From Citricoccus sp. WCRC_4 (GTDB taxonomy: Bacteria; Actinomycetota; Actinomycetes; Actinomycetales; Micrococcaceae), in NCBI GenBank assembly GCA_026645375.1, contig JAPFFX010000319.1, positions 1-15,315 of the forward strand: a stretch of 15,315 bases of DNA, read 5' to 3'. Shown piece after piece: positions 7,333 to 14,667 of the stretch; position 1 is the first letter of the stretch; each line of letters opens with the position of its first letter. The translations under genes were made by a program, and so were the position numbers. The notes under the pieces were generated by a model. The model was not told the DNA's origin and made no database searches. It saw nothing but the letters and a program-made list of their open reading frames with translations.

Positions 7333-9114
7333 TCACCCCGGCTCTCCGCGCAGGTCCAGGCGTTCCTCCGGCGTCTCGTCGATGTCCTCGCGCAGCCGTC
7401 CGGTCACCGCGTCCACGGCCGCCCCGACGGTCGGCGGGAAGCGCTCCGGACCGAAGCGTCCGGCCATCCCGTACCGCTCCAGGGAATCCTTGACCGGACC
7501 CTTCAGTTCGGCGAGCAGCAGGGTGACGCCCTGCCCGGCCAGCCAGTCGTCAAGGTCCGCCAGTTCCTCGGCCGCGGTGGTGTCCACGTCCGTGATGGGT
7601 TCGGCCGCCAGCACCAGCGTGGTGGGCGGCGTTCCGCCCGCCGTCCTGACCTGGCGGACGGCGCGGCGCACGGAACGGCGCACCCACTGGTTGAACAGAC
7701 CGGCGTTGACGAAGAACAACGGGGCGTCGAAGCGCAGGATCAGGATGCCCGGCACCCGGGTCGCCTCGGGGTGCCGCTGCAGGTCGTGGTATCCGCGCAG
7801 CCCCGCCACCAGGCCCAGCTCCGTACGGTAGGGCCGCCAGGCCCGCACCACGAAGGCCACGAACGCCAGCCCGATCGCCAGGCCGAGGCCCTCCAGGACG
7901 CCGACCAGGAACACGCCCAGCAGCGTGGCCGTGGACAGCGCCGCGTCCACCCGGTCCATGCGCCACAGTCTCAGGTACCGGCCCACGTCCAGCAGGCTCA
8001 GGGCGGCCACCATGACCACGGCGGCCAGGACGGCCTCGGGCAGGTAACTGGTCGCCCCGGGGGCCAGCAGCATGAACGCCATGATCAGCAGCGCGCTGAG
8101 GACGTGGGCCAGCTGGGTCTTGGCCCCGGCCTGCTCGGCCACCGGCGTCCGCGACCCGGAGGCCGAGACCGCGAACCCGCCGAACAAACCGCCGGCGATG
8201 TTGGCCAGGCCGAGCCCCGCCATCTCCTGGTTGCCCCCGACGTCCTCCTGCTGACGGGCGGAGTAGGCCCGGGACAGGGCGATGGAGTCCGCGAAGGCGA
8301 TGAGCGCCACGCCGACCGCGGGCCCGGCCAGGGCGCCGACGTCGGGCCATCCCAGCCCGCCCAGGGCGGGTGTTGGCAGGCCCCGGGGGATCTCCCCCAC
8401 CATGGGCACCCGGTCCTGCAGGCCGAACAGGACGGTGATCACGACGGCGGCGACCACGGCGATGATCGTCCCCGTCACCTTGGCGACCGGCAGGAGCCGG
8501 AACCCCAGGATGACCGTGAGCGTCCCGAGGCCGAGCGCGGCGGCCACCGGCGAGGCCTCACCGGCGGCGATGCCGGCCACCGTCCCGGTGACCTGCCCGA
8601 GCGGGTCGGCGGCGTCGACGTCGAGTCCCACCAGACCCGGCAGCTGGGAGGCCAGCACCAGCAGGGCCAGCGCGTTGAGGAACCCCGTCCGGATGGGCAG
8701 GGACAGCAGGTCGGTGACGAACCCGAGCCGCAGTACGCCGCCGAGCACCAGCAACACCCCGACCATGATCGAGAGCAGCCCCGCCAGGGCGACCGCACGG
8801 GACTCGTTCCCGGCCGCGAGCGGCGTGATGGTCACCAGCAGGATTGGCGCCAGCGCCGAGTCCGGGGCCAGGACGAGGATCCGCGAGGGGCCGAAGACCG
8901 CGTAGGCGAGCATCGGCACGATGGTGGCGTAGAGGCCGGTGTACGCGGGCAGTCCCGAGGCCTGGGCATACCCCATCCCCACCGGGATGAGCACGGCCGT
9001 CAGGACCAGCGCCGCGCGCGCATCCGCCCAGATCCAGCGGCGCTGATAGCGCGCGGCGACCCCGACTCCGGGGACCAGCCCCGCCACCCGCTCCAGGGCG
9101 CCAGCGGAGGACAT
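7333..9114 (-). CDS. SulP-family anion transporter with C-terminal STAS domain
   Basis: A 593-residue inner-membrane secondary transporter of the SulP (SLC26-like) family; members carry sulfate, bicarbonate or other anions. The sequence runs from a short cytoplasmic N terminus through the hallmark ALVLTAVLIPVGMGYAQASG, then GLYATIVPMLAYAVFGPSR, and many hydrophobic helices to about residue 430. The conserved FADSIALSRAYSARQ segment lies about residue 280. The C-terminal STAS domain (about 450-565) contains ILRFDAPLFFVNAG and the switch-like loop ITDVDTTAAEEL, where the usual DxxS/T has Thr. The ATG at 9114 is the first start inside the family's boundaries; the open frame continues upstream but is antisense to the kinase gene. 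A -10 box lies 6 nt upstream. Substrate unknown; no sulfate or carbonate genes are adjacent. Confidence 0.92.
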   Translation of the reverse strand: MSSAGALERVAGLVPGVGVAARYQRRWIWADARAALVLTAVLIPVGMGYAQASGLPAYTGLYATIVPMLAYAVFGPSRILVLAPDSALAPILLVTITPLAAGNESRAVALAGLLSIMVGVLLVLGGVLRLGFVTDLLSLPIRTGFLNALALLVLASQLPGLVGLDVDAADPLGQVTGTVAGIAAGEASPVAAALGLGTLTVILGFRLLPVAKVTGTIIAVVAAVVITVLFGLQDRVPMVGEIPRGLPTPALGGLGWPDVGALAGPAVGVALIAFADSIALSRAYSARQQEDVGGNQEMAGLGLANIAGGLFGGFAVSASGSRTPVAEQAGAKTQLAHVLSALLIMAFMLLAPGATSYLPEAVLAAVVMVAALSLLDVGRYLRLWRMDRVDAALSTATLLGVFLVGVLEGLGLAIGLAFVAFVVRAWRPYRTELGLVAGLRGYHDLQRHPEATRVPGILILRFDAPLFFVNAGLFNQWVRRSVRRAVRQVRTAGGTPPTTLVLAAEPITDVDTTAAEELADLDDWLAGQGVTLLLAELKGPVKDSLERYGMAGRFGPERFPPTVGAAVDAVTGRLREDIDETPEERLDLRGEPG

Positions 9115-9120
9115 GGAAGC

Positions 9121-9126
9121 AGGGTA
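9121..9126 (-). promoter_or_regulatory. Candidate -10 box for the SulP gene (leaderless start)
   Basis: TACCCT on the minus strand is separated from the SulP ATG at 9114 by exactly 6 nt, and there is no Shine-Dalgarno sequence between. The 87-nt gap to the divergent kinase gene must hold promoters for both directions. No clear -35 hexamer was seen. Confidence 0.45.
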
Positions 9127-9186
9127 TCCCCGGCCGGCACGGCACGGACAGCATCCCGGGGCGACTGTGCCAGACTCGACACCGAC

Positions 9187-9194
9187 AGGAGGTG
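9187..9194 (+). promoter_or_regulatory. Strong ribosome binding site deciding the AarF start
   Basis: AGGAGGTG lies 7 nt before the ATG at 9202. The frame is open far upstream through antisense sequence of three other genes, so this site is what fixes the true start. Confidence 0.85.
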
Positions 9195-9201
9195 CACGCC
9201 C

Positions 9202-10845
9202 ATGGGCTCGAGGGCCGAACGCTACCGGGAGATCGCCGAGGTCTTCTCCGTCCACGGATTCGGGTTCGTGGTCAGCGCGCTCGGCCTCTCCGGCCGCTTC
9301 CCGTTCCACCGCATCCCGCGTCACGCCTCGGGCCAGGCGTACTCCCGGCCCGAACACGTCCGGATGGCCCTGGAGGAGCTGGGGCCGACCTTCGTCAAGA
9401 TCGGGCAGATCCTCTCGACCCGCCCGGACCTGATGCCCCCACCGTACGTCCGTGAGTTGTCGAGGCTGCAGGACCAGGTCGGGCCGATTCCCGGCGCCGA
9501 CGTCATGGCCGTCCTGACCGAGGAGCTGGGCTCGACCGCCGTCTTCGACACCCTCGAGAGGCAGCCGCTGGCCAGCGCCTCCATCGGACAGGCCCACGCC
9601 GCGACCCTCGACGGCGTGGAGGTCGTCGTGAAGGTGCTCCGCCCCGGGGTGGTGGAGACCGTGAACCAGGACCTGGACATCCTGGAGAACCTGGCCCAGC
9701 AAGCAGCCCGGCGCTGGGACTTCGCCCGGGACCACGACGTGCTCGGCCTCGTCCGCGAGTTCGCCGAGACACTCCACCACGAACTGGACTACCTCCGCGA
9801 GGGACGCAATGCCGAGCTGTTCGCGCAGAACTTCGCCGACGACCCAGCGGTGCACATCCCGGTGGTGCACTGGGAGACCACCTCGTCCCGCGTGCTCACG
9901 CTGGAGCGGATCCGTGGCATCAAGATCTACGACGTGGACGCGCTCACCGCCGCCGGGATCGACCGGTCCGAGCTGGCCGAACGGGCCACGGGAGTGCTGT
10001 GCCGGATGGTCTTCGAGCACGGCGTCTTCCACGCGGACCCGCACCCGGGCAACTTCTTCGTCGAGGAGGACGGCACCCTCGGCATCATCGACTTCGGCAT
10101 GGTCGGCACCATCGACGACGAGCTGAAGGAGACCCTCGGTGACATCCTGGTCGCGATCGTCCGGGGGGACACGTCCCGGGCCGCGTCCGCCCTGCTGCGG
10201 TTGAACCAGTCACCGGAGAAGGTCAACCGTGCCGCCCTGAAGGAGGACGCCGGGGCGCTGATCGAGCGCTTCAGCGGTCATTCGATCTCCGATCTCCCCG
10301 TGTCCGCACTGATCAACGACATCCTGAGGATGCTGCGCCGGCACCGGCTGCACCTGCCGAACGACCTGGCGATGCTGTTCAAGATGCTGGTCATGGCCGA
10401 GGGGCTGGGGCGCCGGCTCGACCCGGACTTCCAGCTCGCCGGCGTGCTGGCCCCGTTCACCCGGCGGCTCGTCCTGCAGCGCTACTCCATCGACGCCCTC
10501 CGCCGCCGGTTGGGAGACGTCGTCGACGACGTCCGTCAGGCGGGCGAGGACGCCCCGCGGCTGCTGCAGAGCCTGGTGGACCTCGTCGAGCGGGGCGGGC
10601 CCCAGCTGACGCTGGCACCGGAGGAGCTCGAGCACCAGCGCACGCACAGCCAGCTCGCCGGCAACCGGATCGTCGCCGGGCTGTTGGCCGCGTCCTTCAT
10701 CCATGTCGCCGGTGGCATCGTGGCGACCTCCGGCACCGGACGCACCGCCGCGCTGCGCGGCCCGGTGGCCGCCGCCTCGGCGGGTGCCGCAGGCCTGCTG
10801 GGCGGATACCTGGCCTTCAGCGGACGACGACGGCGGCGCAGGTGA
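9202..10845 (+). CDS. AarF/UbiB-family atypical kinase (ABC1/ADCK-like)
   Basis: A 547-residue protein of the UbiB/ADCK atypical kinase family, which in other bacteria supports isoprenoid-quinone metabolism. Visible motifs in order are the family-specific FVKIGQILSTRPDLMP (KxGQ, K66-Q69), the Ala-rich nucleotide loop SASIGQAH (125-132), the ATP lysine VVKVLRPG (K144), HADPHPGNFF (D279, N284) and the metal-binding IIDFG (D297). A hydrophobic C-terminal stretch (about 495-540) suggests one or two membrane segments, followed by a run of Arg. The start is fixed by a strong ribosome binding site. Actinobacteria generally use menaquinone, so a direct role in ubiquinone synthesis is unlikely, and the exact function is not known. 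Divergent from the SulP gene. Confidence 0.92.
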   Translation: MGSRAERYREIAEVFSVHGFGFVVSALGLSGRFPFHRIPRHASGQAYSRPEHVRMALEELGPTFVKIGQILSTRPDLMPPPYVRELSRLQDQVGPIPGADVMAVLTEELGSTAVFDTLERQPLASASIGQAHAATLDGVEVVVKVLRPGVVETVNQDLDILENLAQQAARRWDFARDHDVLGLVREFAETLHHELDYLREGRNAELFAQNFADDPAVHIPVVHWETTSSRVLTLERIRGIKIYDVDALTAAGIDRSELAERATGVLCRMVFEHGVFHADPHPGNFFVEEDGTLGIIDFGMVGTIDDELKETLGDILVAIVRGDTSRAASALLRLNQSPEKVNRAALKEDAGALIERFSGHSISDLPVSALINDILRMLRRHRLHLPNDLAMLFKMLVMAEGLGRRLDPDFQLAGVLAPFTRRLVLQRYSIDALRRRLGDVVDDVRQAGEDAPRLLQSLVDLVERGGPQLTLAPEELEHQRTHSQLAGNRIVAGLLAASFIHVAGGIVATSGTGRTAALRGPVAAASAGAAGLLGGYLAFSGRRRRRR

Positions 10846-10849
10846 GCGT

Positions 10850-10868
10850 CTCCTCCCTGCTGGAGGAG
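10850..10868 (+). terminator. GC-rich hairpin after the AarF gene
   Basis: A perfect 7-bp inverted repeat, CTCCTCC / GGAGGAG, with a 5-nt loop begins 5 nt after the AarF stop codon. There is no T-tract behind it, so it is at most a weak or Rho-assisted terminator, or an mRNA-stabilising 3' hairpin. Confidence 0.35.
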
Positions 10869-10939
10869 TCCTACGCCTACGGGTTCCGGTGGAGGGGACG
10901 GCAGCAGAGCAGCCCTTCAGGACAGGCGCCGGCGACCCC

Positions 10940-10945
10940 TACCGT
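10940..10945 (+). promoter_or_regulatory. Candidate -10 box for the second VOC gene (leaderless start)
   Basis: TACCGT ends 6 nt before the ATG at 10952. There is no recognisable ribosome binding site, so transcription beginning at the start codon would explain the layout. No clear -35 element. Confidence 0.4.
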
Positions 10946-10951
10946 GGGTGC

Positions 10952-11413
10952 ATGACCGACCGCTCCCCCGCCTACGGACTGCAGATCTGCGTGGACTGCG
11001 CCCGCCCGCACGATCTGGCCGACTGGTGGGCCGAGGCCCTGCGCTGGGAGGTCGAGGTCCCGGACGAGGACTTCATCCGGCGGATGGTGGCCGAGGGCCA
11101 TGCCACCGAGGACGAGATCACCACCCACCACGGGCGGCTGGTCTGGGTGGCCGGGGCGGCGATCGGCCCGCCCCCGGGCATGACCGTCTCCCAGGACCGG
11201 CCACGGATCCTGTTCCAGCCGGTCCCCGAGGCCAAGACGGTGAAGAACCGCGTCCACTGGGACCTGCGCGAACCCGGGGCCGACGACGACCGGCGGGCTG
11301 CCGAGGTGGAGCGCCTCGTCGCGCTCGGGGCCACCCGGATCGGGTCCGGACGGCAGGGCCCGTTCGGCTGGATAGTGCTGGCCGATCCCGAGGGCAATGA
11401 GTTCTGCGTGTGA
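10952..11413 (+). CDS. VOC-superfamily protein (Glyoxalase_6-like)
   Basis: A 153-residue glyoxalase/dioxygenase-fold protein of unknown substrate. The N-terminal half begins YGLQICVDCARPHDLADWWAEAL, and the C-terminal half contains NRVHWDLREPG and closes with VLADPEGNEFCV, the usual end of this subfamily. The second-half H and final E are in place, while the first-half metal His is Gln, so it may not be a typical metal enzyme. The open frame runs upstream inside the AarF gene, but the family alignment and the -10 box point to ATG at 10952. It is only distantly related to the VOC gene at 6844-7281. Confidence 0.85.
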   Translation: MTDRSPAYGLQICVDCARPHDLADWWAEALRWEVEVPDEDFIRRMVAEGHATEDEITTHHGRLVWVAGAAIGPPPGMTVSQDRPRILFQPVPEAKTVKNRVHWDLREPGADDDRRAAEVERLVALGATRIGSGRQGPFGWIVLADPEGNEFCV

Positions 11414-11437
11414 CCAGGTTCCAGGCTGCTCCCGCTC

Positions 11438-12022
11438 TCAGTGCAGCAGGACGGCCACTCCCACGCAGGCGCAGGCCCAGAGCTGGCTGGCGAAGGTGCC
11501 CAGGATGAACCGTTCGGCGGCCCCGGACTTGCCGAGTTCCGAGTACCGGCCCAGGGCCTTGACGGCCAGGATGATGGCCAGCCCCTCCGGCCAGCCCATC
11601 AGCAGGGTGGAGGACACGGCCAGGCGTTCCAGGACGCCGATCCACGCCCCACCACGCAACACCGGCTGGGCGTCCACCTCCTCGTTGAACACCGGTTCCC
11701 CGTCCTTGCCGGACAGCATGGGCTGGTGCTCCGGGTGGGAGGCGTTGAAGGAGATCTGCAGGATCGCCGTGGTGGGAGCGCCGCCGCCCAGGGTGGCGGC
11801 CACGACCGCCAGCGGAGCGGCCACGGCCCACCCGGACCCGCCGCCCGAGAGCAGTGCGGTCACGGCGGCGAACCCCACCAGCACCAGCTGGACCAGGGCC
11901 GTGGCGTAGAGGGCCCGGTGGGGGCTGCCCACCGTGCCGCGTCTCCGGGCGAAGTACTGGGGCACGGCCAGGACCCCGCCGACCACGAGCAGGACGAGGG
12001 ACGCGACGGAGAACCCGGTCAC
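11438..12022 (-). CDS. Small integral membrane protein coupled to SatD (DUF3307/SatE-like C terminus)
   Basis: A 194-residue hydrophobic protein with about five predicted membrane segments (roughly 3-22, 38-60, 64-88, 127-158, 171-192) and one polar loop at about 92-122. The C-terminal half, with WIGVLERLAV, AIILAVKALGRYSEL and AERFILGTFASQ, resembles from memory the last part of DUF3307 membrane proteins, which often accompany SatD. The N-terminal part does not obviously match, so this assignment is tentative. The GTG start overlaps the satD stop codon by 4 nt (GTGA), indicating translational coupling and co-expression. Function unknown. Confidence 0.8.
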   Translation of the reverse strand: MTGFSVASLVLLVVGGVLAVPQYFARRRGTVGSPHRALYATALVQLVLVGFAAVTALLSGGGSGWAVAAPLAVVAATLGGGAPTTAILQISFNASHPEHQPMLSGKDGEPVFNEEVDAQPVLRGGAWIGVLERLAVSSTLLMGWPEGLAIILAVKALGRYSELGKSGAAERFILGTFASQLWACACVGVAVLLH

Positions 12023-12702
12023 CGGGCACCCCCCGGCACGGACCCTCCGGCGGCCAGCCGTGTGTCCAGCCCCTCCAGCTGGGTCGCTGCAACGGACGCG
12101 AGGCGGCGGGACTCATGCCACAGGCCCGACCGCAGTCTCGAGCTCACGGCCTGTTGGGTGATGCCCAGCCTCTCGGCTGCCTCACGCTGCGTCAGGCCGG
12201 CGTCCACCAGCCGGCCGGCGTCCTGGCCTTCCTCACTGCGTCGGTACTCCAGTTCCGCCAGCAGTTGCAGGCCCGCCTCCACGGCCTCGAGCAGTTCCGC
12301 CTGGTCCCCGTCCTCCGTCTCTGCCCCGGCTCCTGCGGGGTAGGACACGGATGCCGGCGCCGACACCGCCACGCGGCCCGGGGAGTGCTTGGCCCGTTCG
12401 ACGGCCTCGCGGGCGTTCTCGAAGGCGGGCCCGGCTCCGGCCCGGGTCTCCCGCGGCATGGGCTCCCGCACCGGCCCCACGCCGATCCCGACGCTCCAGT
12501 GCCCCGAGCGGGCCGCTGACAGGGCGATGCCCACCACGACGTCGGCCCGGTCCAGCAGTCCCTGCACCTCGTCACCGGCCGTACGCTGGAAGGGACGCAC
12601 GATCCCGCGCTCGGCCCCCTCGGCGTTCAACCCCTCGACCAGCCCGGCGACCAGGTCCGGGCCGGAACTCGAACCCCGTTGGTCCATCGTCATCACGAAC
12701 AT
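12019..12702 (-). CDS. SatD-family protein with C-terminal helix-turn-helix
   Basis: A 227-residue protein. The N-terminal part (about 1-135), with FVMTMDQRGS, FQRTAGDEVQGLL and SVGIGVGPV, has the layout of the SatD family, a poorly understood group named after the streptococcal sat acid-tolerance operon. The GDE and GIGVG elements are loosely reminiscent of nucleotidyl-cyclase folds. The C-terminal TQREAAERLGITQQAVSSRLRSG (about 170-192) is a clear helix-turn-helix, suggesting DNA binding. I chose ATG at 12702 because the family begins at MFVMTMDQRGS; the frame is open further upstream, across the divergent gene's start, but without similarity. It shares a 4-nt overlap with the downstream membrane-protein gene and diverges from the DUF3054-type gene. 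No clear ribosome binding site; TAGGCT ends 7 nt upstream. Confidence 0.82.
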   Translation of the reverse strand: MFVMTMDQRGSSSGPDLVAGLVEGLNAEGAERGIVRPFQRTAGDEVQGLLDRADVVVGIALSAARSGHWSVGIGVGPVREPMPRETRAGAGPAFENAREAVERAKHSPGRVAVSAPASVSYPAGAGAETEDGDQAELLEAVEAGLQLLAELEYRRSEEGQDAGRLVDAGLTQREAAERLGITQQAVSSRLRSGLWHESRRLASVAATQLEGLDTRLAAGGSVPGGAR

Positions 12703-12706
12703 ATTC

Positions 12707-12752
12707 ACAAGCCTAGTAGTTTGTCGAATCACGAACAACCCTCTGATGTTGT
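12707..12752. promoter_or_regulatory. Phased ACAA/TTGT half-sites between satD and the DUF3054 gene
   Basis: Four tetramers alternate at an exact 14-bp period: ACAA at 12707, TTGT at 12721, ACAA at 12735 and TTGT at 12749. They form two inverted repeats of the type ACAA-N10-TTGT (12707-12724 and 12735-12752, the second with 5-bp arms ACAAC/GTTGT). The first covers the candidate satD -10 box (TAGGCT, minus strand, 12710-12715). This looks like an operator for a dimeric regulator, possibly the helix-turn-helix protein encoded by satD itself. Inference only. Confidence 0.4.
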
Positions 12753-12780
12753 TCCAGGGGCCTCCGCTGGAGCGGTCGCC

Positions 12781-12786
12781 TACGAT
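12781..12786 (+). promoter_or_regulatory. Candidate -10 box for the DUF3054 gene (leaderless start)
   Basis: TACGAT ends exactly 6 nt before the ATG at 12793, with no ribosome binding site in between. No clear -35 element. Confidence 0.45.
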
Positions 12787-12792
12787 CGACGG

Positions 12793-13212
12793 ATGACTCG
12801 AGACGATCTGACTTCCGCACGTTCCCCCCACGCACCGGACAGGTCCGCGTGGTGGCCGGGGATCGCCTTCGTCGCGGACGTCCTGCTGATCGTCCTCTTC
12901 GCGTCCCTGGGCCGCAGGACCCATGCGTCAGGGATGGATCCTGCGGGCATTCTCTGGACCGCCCTGCCGTTCCTCATCGCGTGGGCCGTCATCACCCTGG
13001 CCACTCGCCGCCAGTGGTCCCGGCTGTGGCCGGCCGGCGTCGTGGTGTGGCTGGTCACCGTGGCCGGCGGGTTGCTGCTGCGCGTCCTGTTCGGGGACAC
13101 GGCGGCCTTCTCCTTCCAGCTCGTGACCGCGGGGGTGCTCGGCGTCTTCCTGCTCGGCCGCCGGCTCGTCACGACGCTGCTGCTGCGGCCCGGCCGCCGC
13201 TCGCAGTCCTAG
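12793..13212 (+). CDS. DUF3054-type small membrane protein
   Basis: A 139-residue integral membrane protein with four predicted helices at about 20-38, 54-71, 78-97 and 102-122, a short polar N terminus and a basic C terminus. The features WWPGIAFVADVLLIVLFASLGRRTH and LPFLIAW match the actinobacterial DUF3054 family, whose function is unknown. The open frame extends upstream, but helix placement and the -10 box 6 nt away support the ATG at 12793. It is divergent from satD and ends 60 nt before the RAM-domain gene on the same strand. Confidence 0.8.
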   Translation: MTRDDLTSARSPHAPDRSAWWPGIAFVADVLLIVLFASLGRRTHASGMDPAGILWTALPFLIAWAVITLATRRQWSRLWPAGVVVWLVTVAGGLLLRVLFGDTAAFSFQLVTAGVLGVFLLGRRLVTTLLLRPGRRSQS

Positions 13213-13259
13213 GATGAGTCGGGGGCCGCGGAGCAGTACGGCCTCCAATCGATCGATCC

Positions 13260-13267
13260 AGGAGGAA
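13260..13267 (+). promoter_or_regulatory. Ribosome binding site of the RAM-domain gene
   Basis: AGGAGGAA lies 5 nt before the ATG at 13273. It is one of only two strong Shine-Dalgarno sequences in the window. Confidence 0.8.
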
Positions 13268-13272
13268 CCGCG

Positions 13273-13563
13273 ATGGTGACCGCATTCGTCATGATCAAGA
13301 CCGACCCCACCCGCATCCCGGAATGCGCCACCGAGCTGGCTGACCTGGAGGGCGTGACGGCCGTGTACTCCGTGACGGGCAACTGGGACCTCATCGCCAT
13401 GGTCCGCCTGCGCCAGTTCGACGACCTGGCCGACGTCATCGCCGACCACCTGTCCAAGGTCGAGGGCGTCCGGGACACCGAGACCATGCTCGCCTTCCGC
13501 GCCTACTCCCAGCATGACCTCGAAGAGGGTTTCGCGCTCGGGTTCGAGAACATCGAGCGCTGA
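13273..13563 (+). CDS. Stand-alone Lrp/AsnC ligand-binding (RAM) domain protein
   Basis: A 96-residue protein made only of the Lrp/AsnC effector-binding, oligomerisation domain (RAM). It starts at the first beta-strand (TAFVMIKTDPTRIP), followed by LEGVTAVYSVTGNWDLIAMVRL, the signature turn of these domains, and VEGVRDTETMLAFRAYS. The DNA-binding winged helix of full-length Lrp (~150 residues) is absent, and none is encoded upstream; a strong ribosome binding site confirms the start. Such small proteins are thought to sense amino acids or modulate full-length Lrp proteins. It sits tail-to-tail with trpD, so a link to amino-acid metabolism is possible but not shown. Confidence 0.88.
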   Translation: MVTAFVMIKTDPTRIPECATELADLEGVTAVYSVTGNWDLIAMVRLRQFDDLADVIADHLSKVEGVRDTETMLAFRAYSQHDLEEGFALGFENIER

Positions 13564-13570
13564 CCGCTGC

Positions 13571-13606
13571 GGGAGGCTCTCGGGACGTCTTTCCGGTGAG
13601 CCTCCC
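13571..13606. terminator. Bidirectional terminator between the RAM-domain gene and trpD
   Basis: A perfect 9-bp inverted repeat GGGAGGCTC (13571-13579) / GAGCCTCCC (13598-13606) fills the 45-nt convergent gap. The loop contains a further weaker stem, CGGGA / TTCCG. There is no long T-tract on either side. Its position between two convergent stop codons makes a two-way terminator the natural reading. Confidence 0.7.
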
Positions 13607-13608
13607 CG

Positions 13609-14655
13609 TCAGGCGTTGGAGACCGCCACCCAGGTGTCCAGTACCGACTGGGCCGCCCCGGAGTCGATGGACTCGACGGCGCGGTCCATGTTGACCCGGA
13701 TCCGGTCGAACAGGTGCCCATCGGCACGGGTGTCGAAGGCGGTGAGGCCCGCCGCCGCGTTGAGCACCACCGCGTCCCGCACCGGCCCCTTGCGCCCGGC
13801 CAGCAGGTCCCGCACGATCCCGGCGTTGTACGCCCCGTCGCGGCCCGCCAGGGCCTCGACGGGCGCCAGCGGGATCCCGAACTCCTCGGGGTGGAGTTCG
13901 TACTCCTCCACCGTGCCGTCCCGCACCTCGTAGATCGCGGTGGGACCCGACGTCGTGATCTTGTCCCGCCCGTCACTGCCGCGGAAGACGAGACCGCGCA
14001 GGCCACGATCCGCCAGCACTCCCGCCAGCAGCGGGGCCATCCGGGCACTGGCACAGCCCAGGGCCTGGGACCGGACGCCTGAGGGGTTGGTCAGCGGGCC
14101 GAGGTAGTTGAAGACGGTGGGCACGCCCAGCTGCTTGCGGGCCGGCGCCACGTACTTCATCGACGGGTGGTATCCCTGGGCGAACAGGAAGGTGATGCCG
14201 GCCTTGATGGCGCACTCCACGACCTTCTCCACGGGCAGGTTGAGGTCGACGCCCAACGCCTCGATCACGTCCGCCGCGCCCGCCGTGGAGGACGCTCCCC
14301 GGTTGCCGTGCTTGACCACCGTCGCACCGGCACCCACGGCCACGAGCGAGGACATGGTGGAGAGATTGACGGTGCCGAGCTTGTCCCCGCCGGTGCCCAC
14401 GATGTCAAGGGTCTCCCCCGGGACCTTCAGGTGCACGGCGTTGTCCAGCATGACCTGGGTGAGGCCGAGCAGCTCGTCGACCGTCTCGCCCTTGGCCGAC
14501 AGGGCCACCAGGAAACCGGCGATCTGGGCATCCGTGGCATTGCCGGACATGATCTCCCGCATCGCCCACATCGCCTGGTCCGTCGTCAGGTCCCTCCGGC
14601 CCAGCAGCAGGCTGAAGACGAACGGCCAGGACAGGGATTCAGTCGGAGTGCTCAC
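13609..14655 (-). CDS. trpD: Anthranilate phosphoribosyltransferase
   Basis: A 348-residue enzyme of tryptophan synthesis that joins anthranilate and PRPP to give phosphoribosyl-anthranilate. Motifs include DIVGTGGDKLGTVNLST (GTGGD at 87-91, PRPP site), VKHGNRGASS (115-123) and YHPSMKYVAPARKQLGVPTVFNYLGPLTNP (162-191). Length is normal. The second metal-binding motif, usually an Asp-Glu pair in GLDELTT, reads GRDKITT (D231, K232), so the Glu is replaced by Lys. The GTG start at 14655 has no ribosome binding site but a -10 box 6 nt away. Trp genes are not clustered here; lying back-to-back with ctaE is the conserved actinobacterial arrangement for this gene. Confidence 0.96.
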   Translation of the reverse strand: MSTPTESLSWPFVFSLLLGRRDLTTDQAMWAMREIMSGNATDAQIAGFLVALSAKGETVDELLGLTQVMLDNAVHLKVPGETLDIVGTGGDKLGTVNLSTMSSLVAVGAGATVVKHGNRGASSTAGAADVIEALGVDLNLPVEKVVECAIKAGITFLFAQGYHPSMKYVAPARKQLGVPTVFNYLGPLTNPSGVRSQALGCASARMAPLLAGVLADRGLRGLVFRGSDGRDKITTSGPTAIYEVRDGTVEEYELHPEEFGIPLAPVEALAGRDGAYNAGIVRDLLAGRKGPVRDAVVLNAAAGLTAFDTRADGHLFDRIRVNMDRAVESIDSGAAQSVLDTWVAVSNA

Positions 14656-14661
14656 GGGCTC

Positions 14662-14667
14662 ATGCTA
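14662..14667 (-). promoter_or_regulatory. Candidate -10 box for trpD (leaderless start)
   Basis: TAGCAT on the minus strand ends exactly 6 nt before the GTG at 14655, and the intervening bases hold no ribosome binding site. No clear -35. Confidence 0.45.

Noticed and set aside
6439..9201. Long plus-strand open frame continuing upstream of the AarF start
   Set aside because: It is antisense to the amidase, VOC and SulP genes, has low-complexity His/Arg/Gly/Gln-rich translation, and the AarF family start coincides with a strong ribosome binding site at 9187-9194.
9115..10044. Minus-strand open frame extending the SulP gene upstream
   Set aside because: It is antisense to the AarF kinase; SulP proteins begin near the chosen ATG at 9114, which has its own -10 box.
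11425..11449. Possible terminator hairpin between the VOC gene and the membrane protein gene
   Set aside because: Only 5 bp of stem (GCTGC/GCAGC) with a long loop and no T-tract; it also covers the stop codon of the minus-strand gene.
12703..12924. Upstream extension of the satD frame
   Set aside because: It crosses the divergent DUF3054 gene start and has no family similarity; SatD proteins start at the MFVMTMDQRGS segment.
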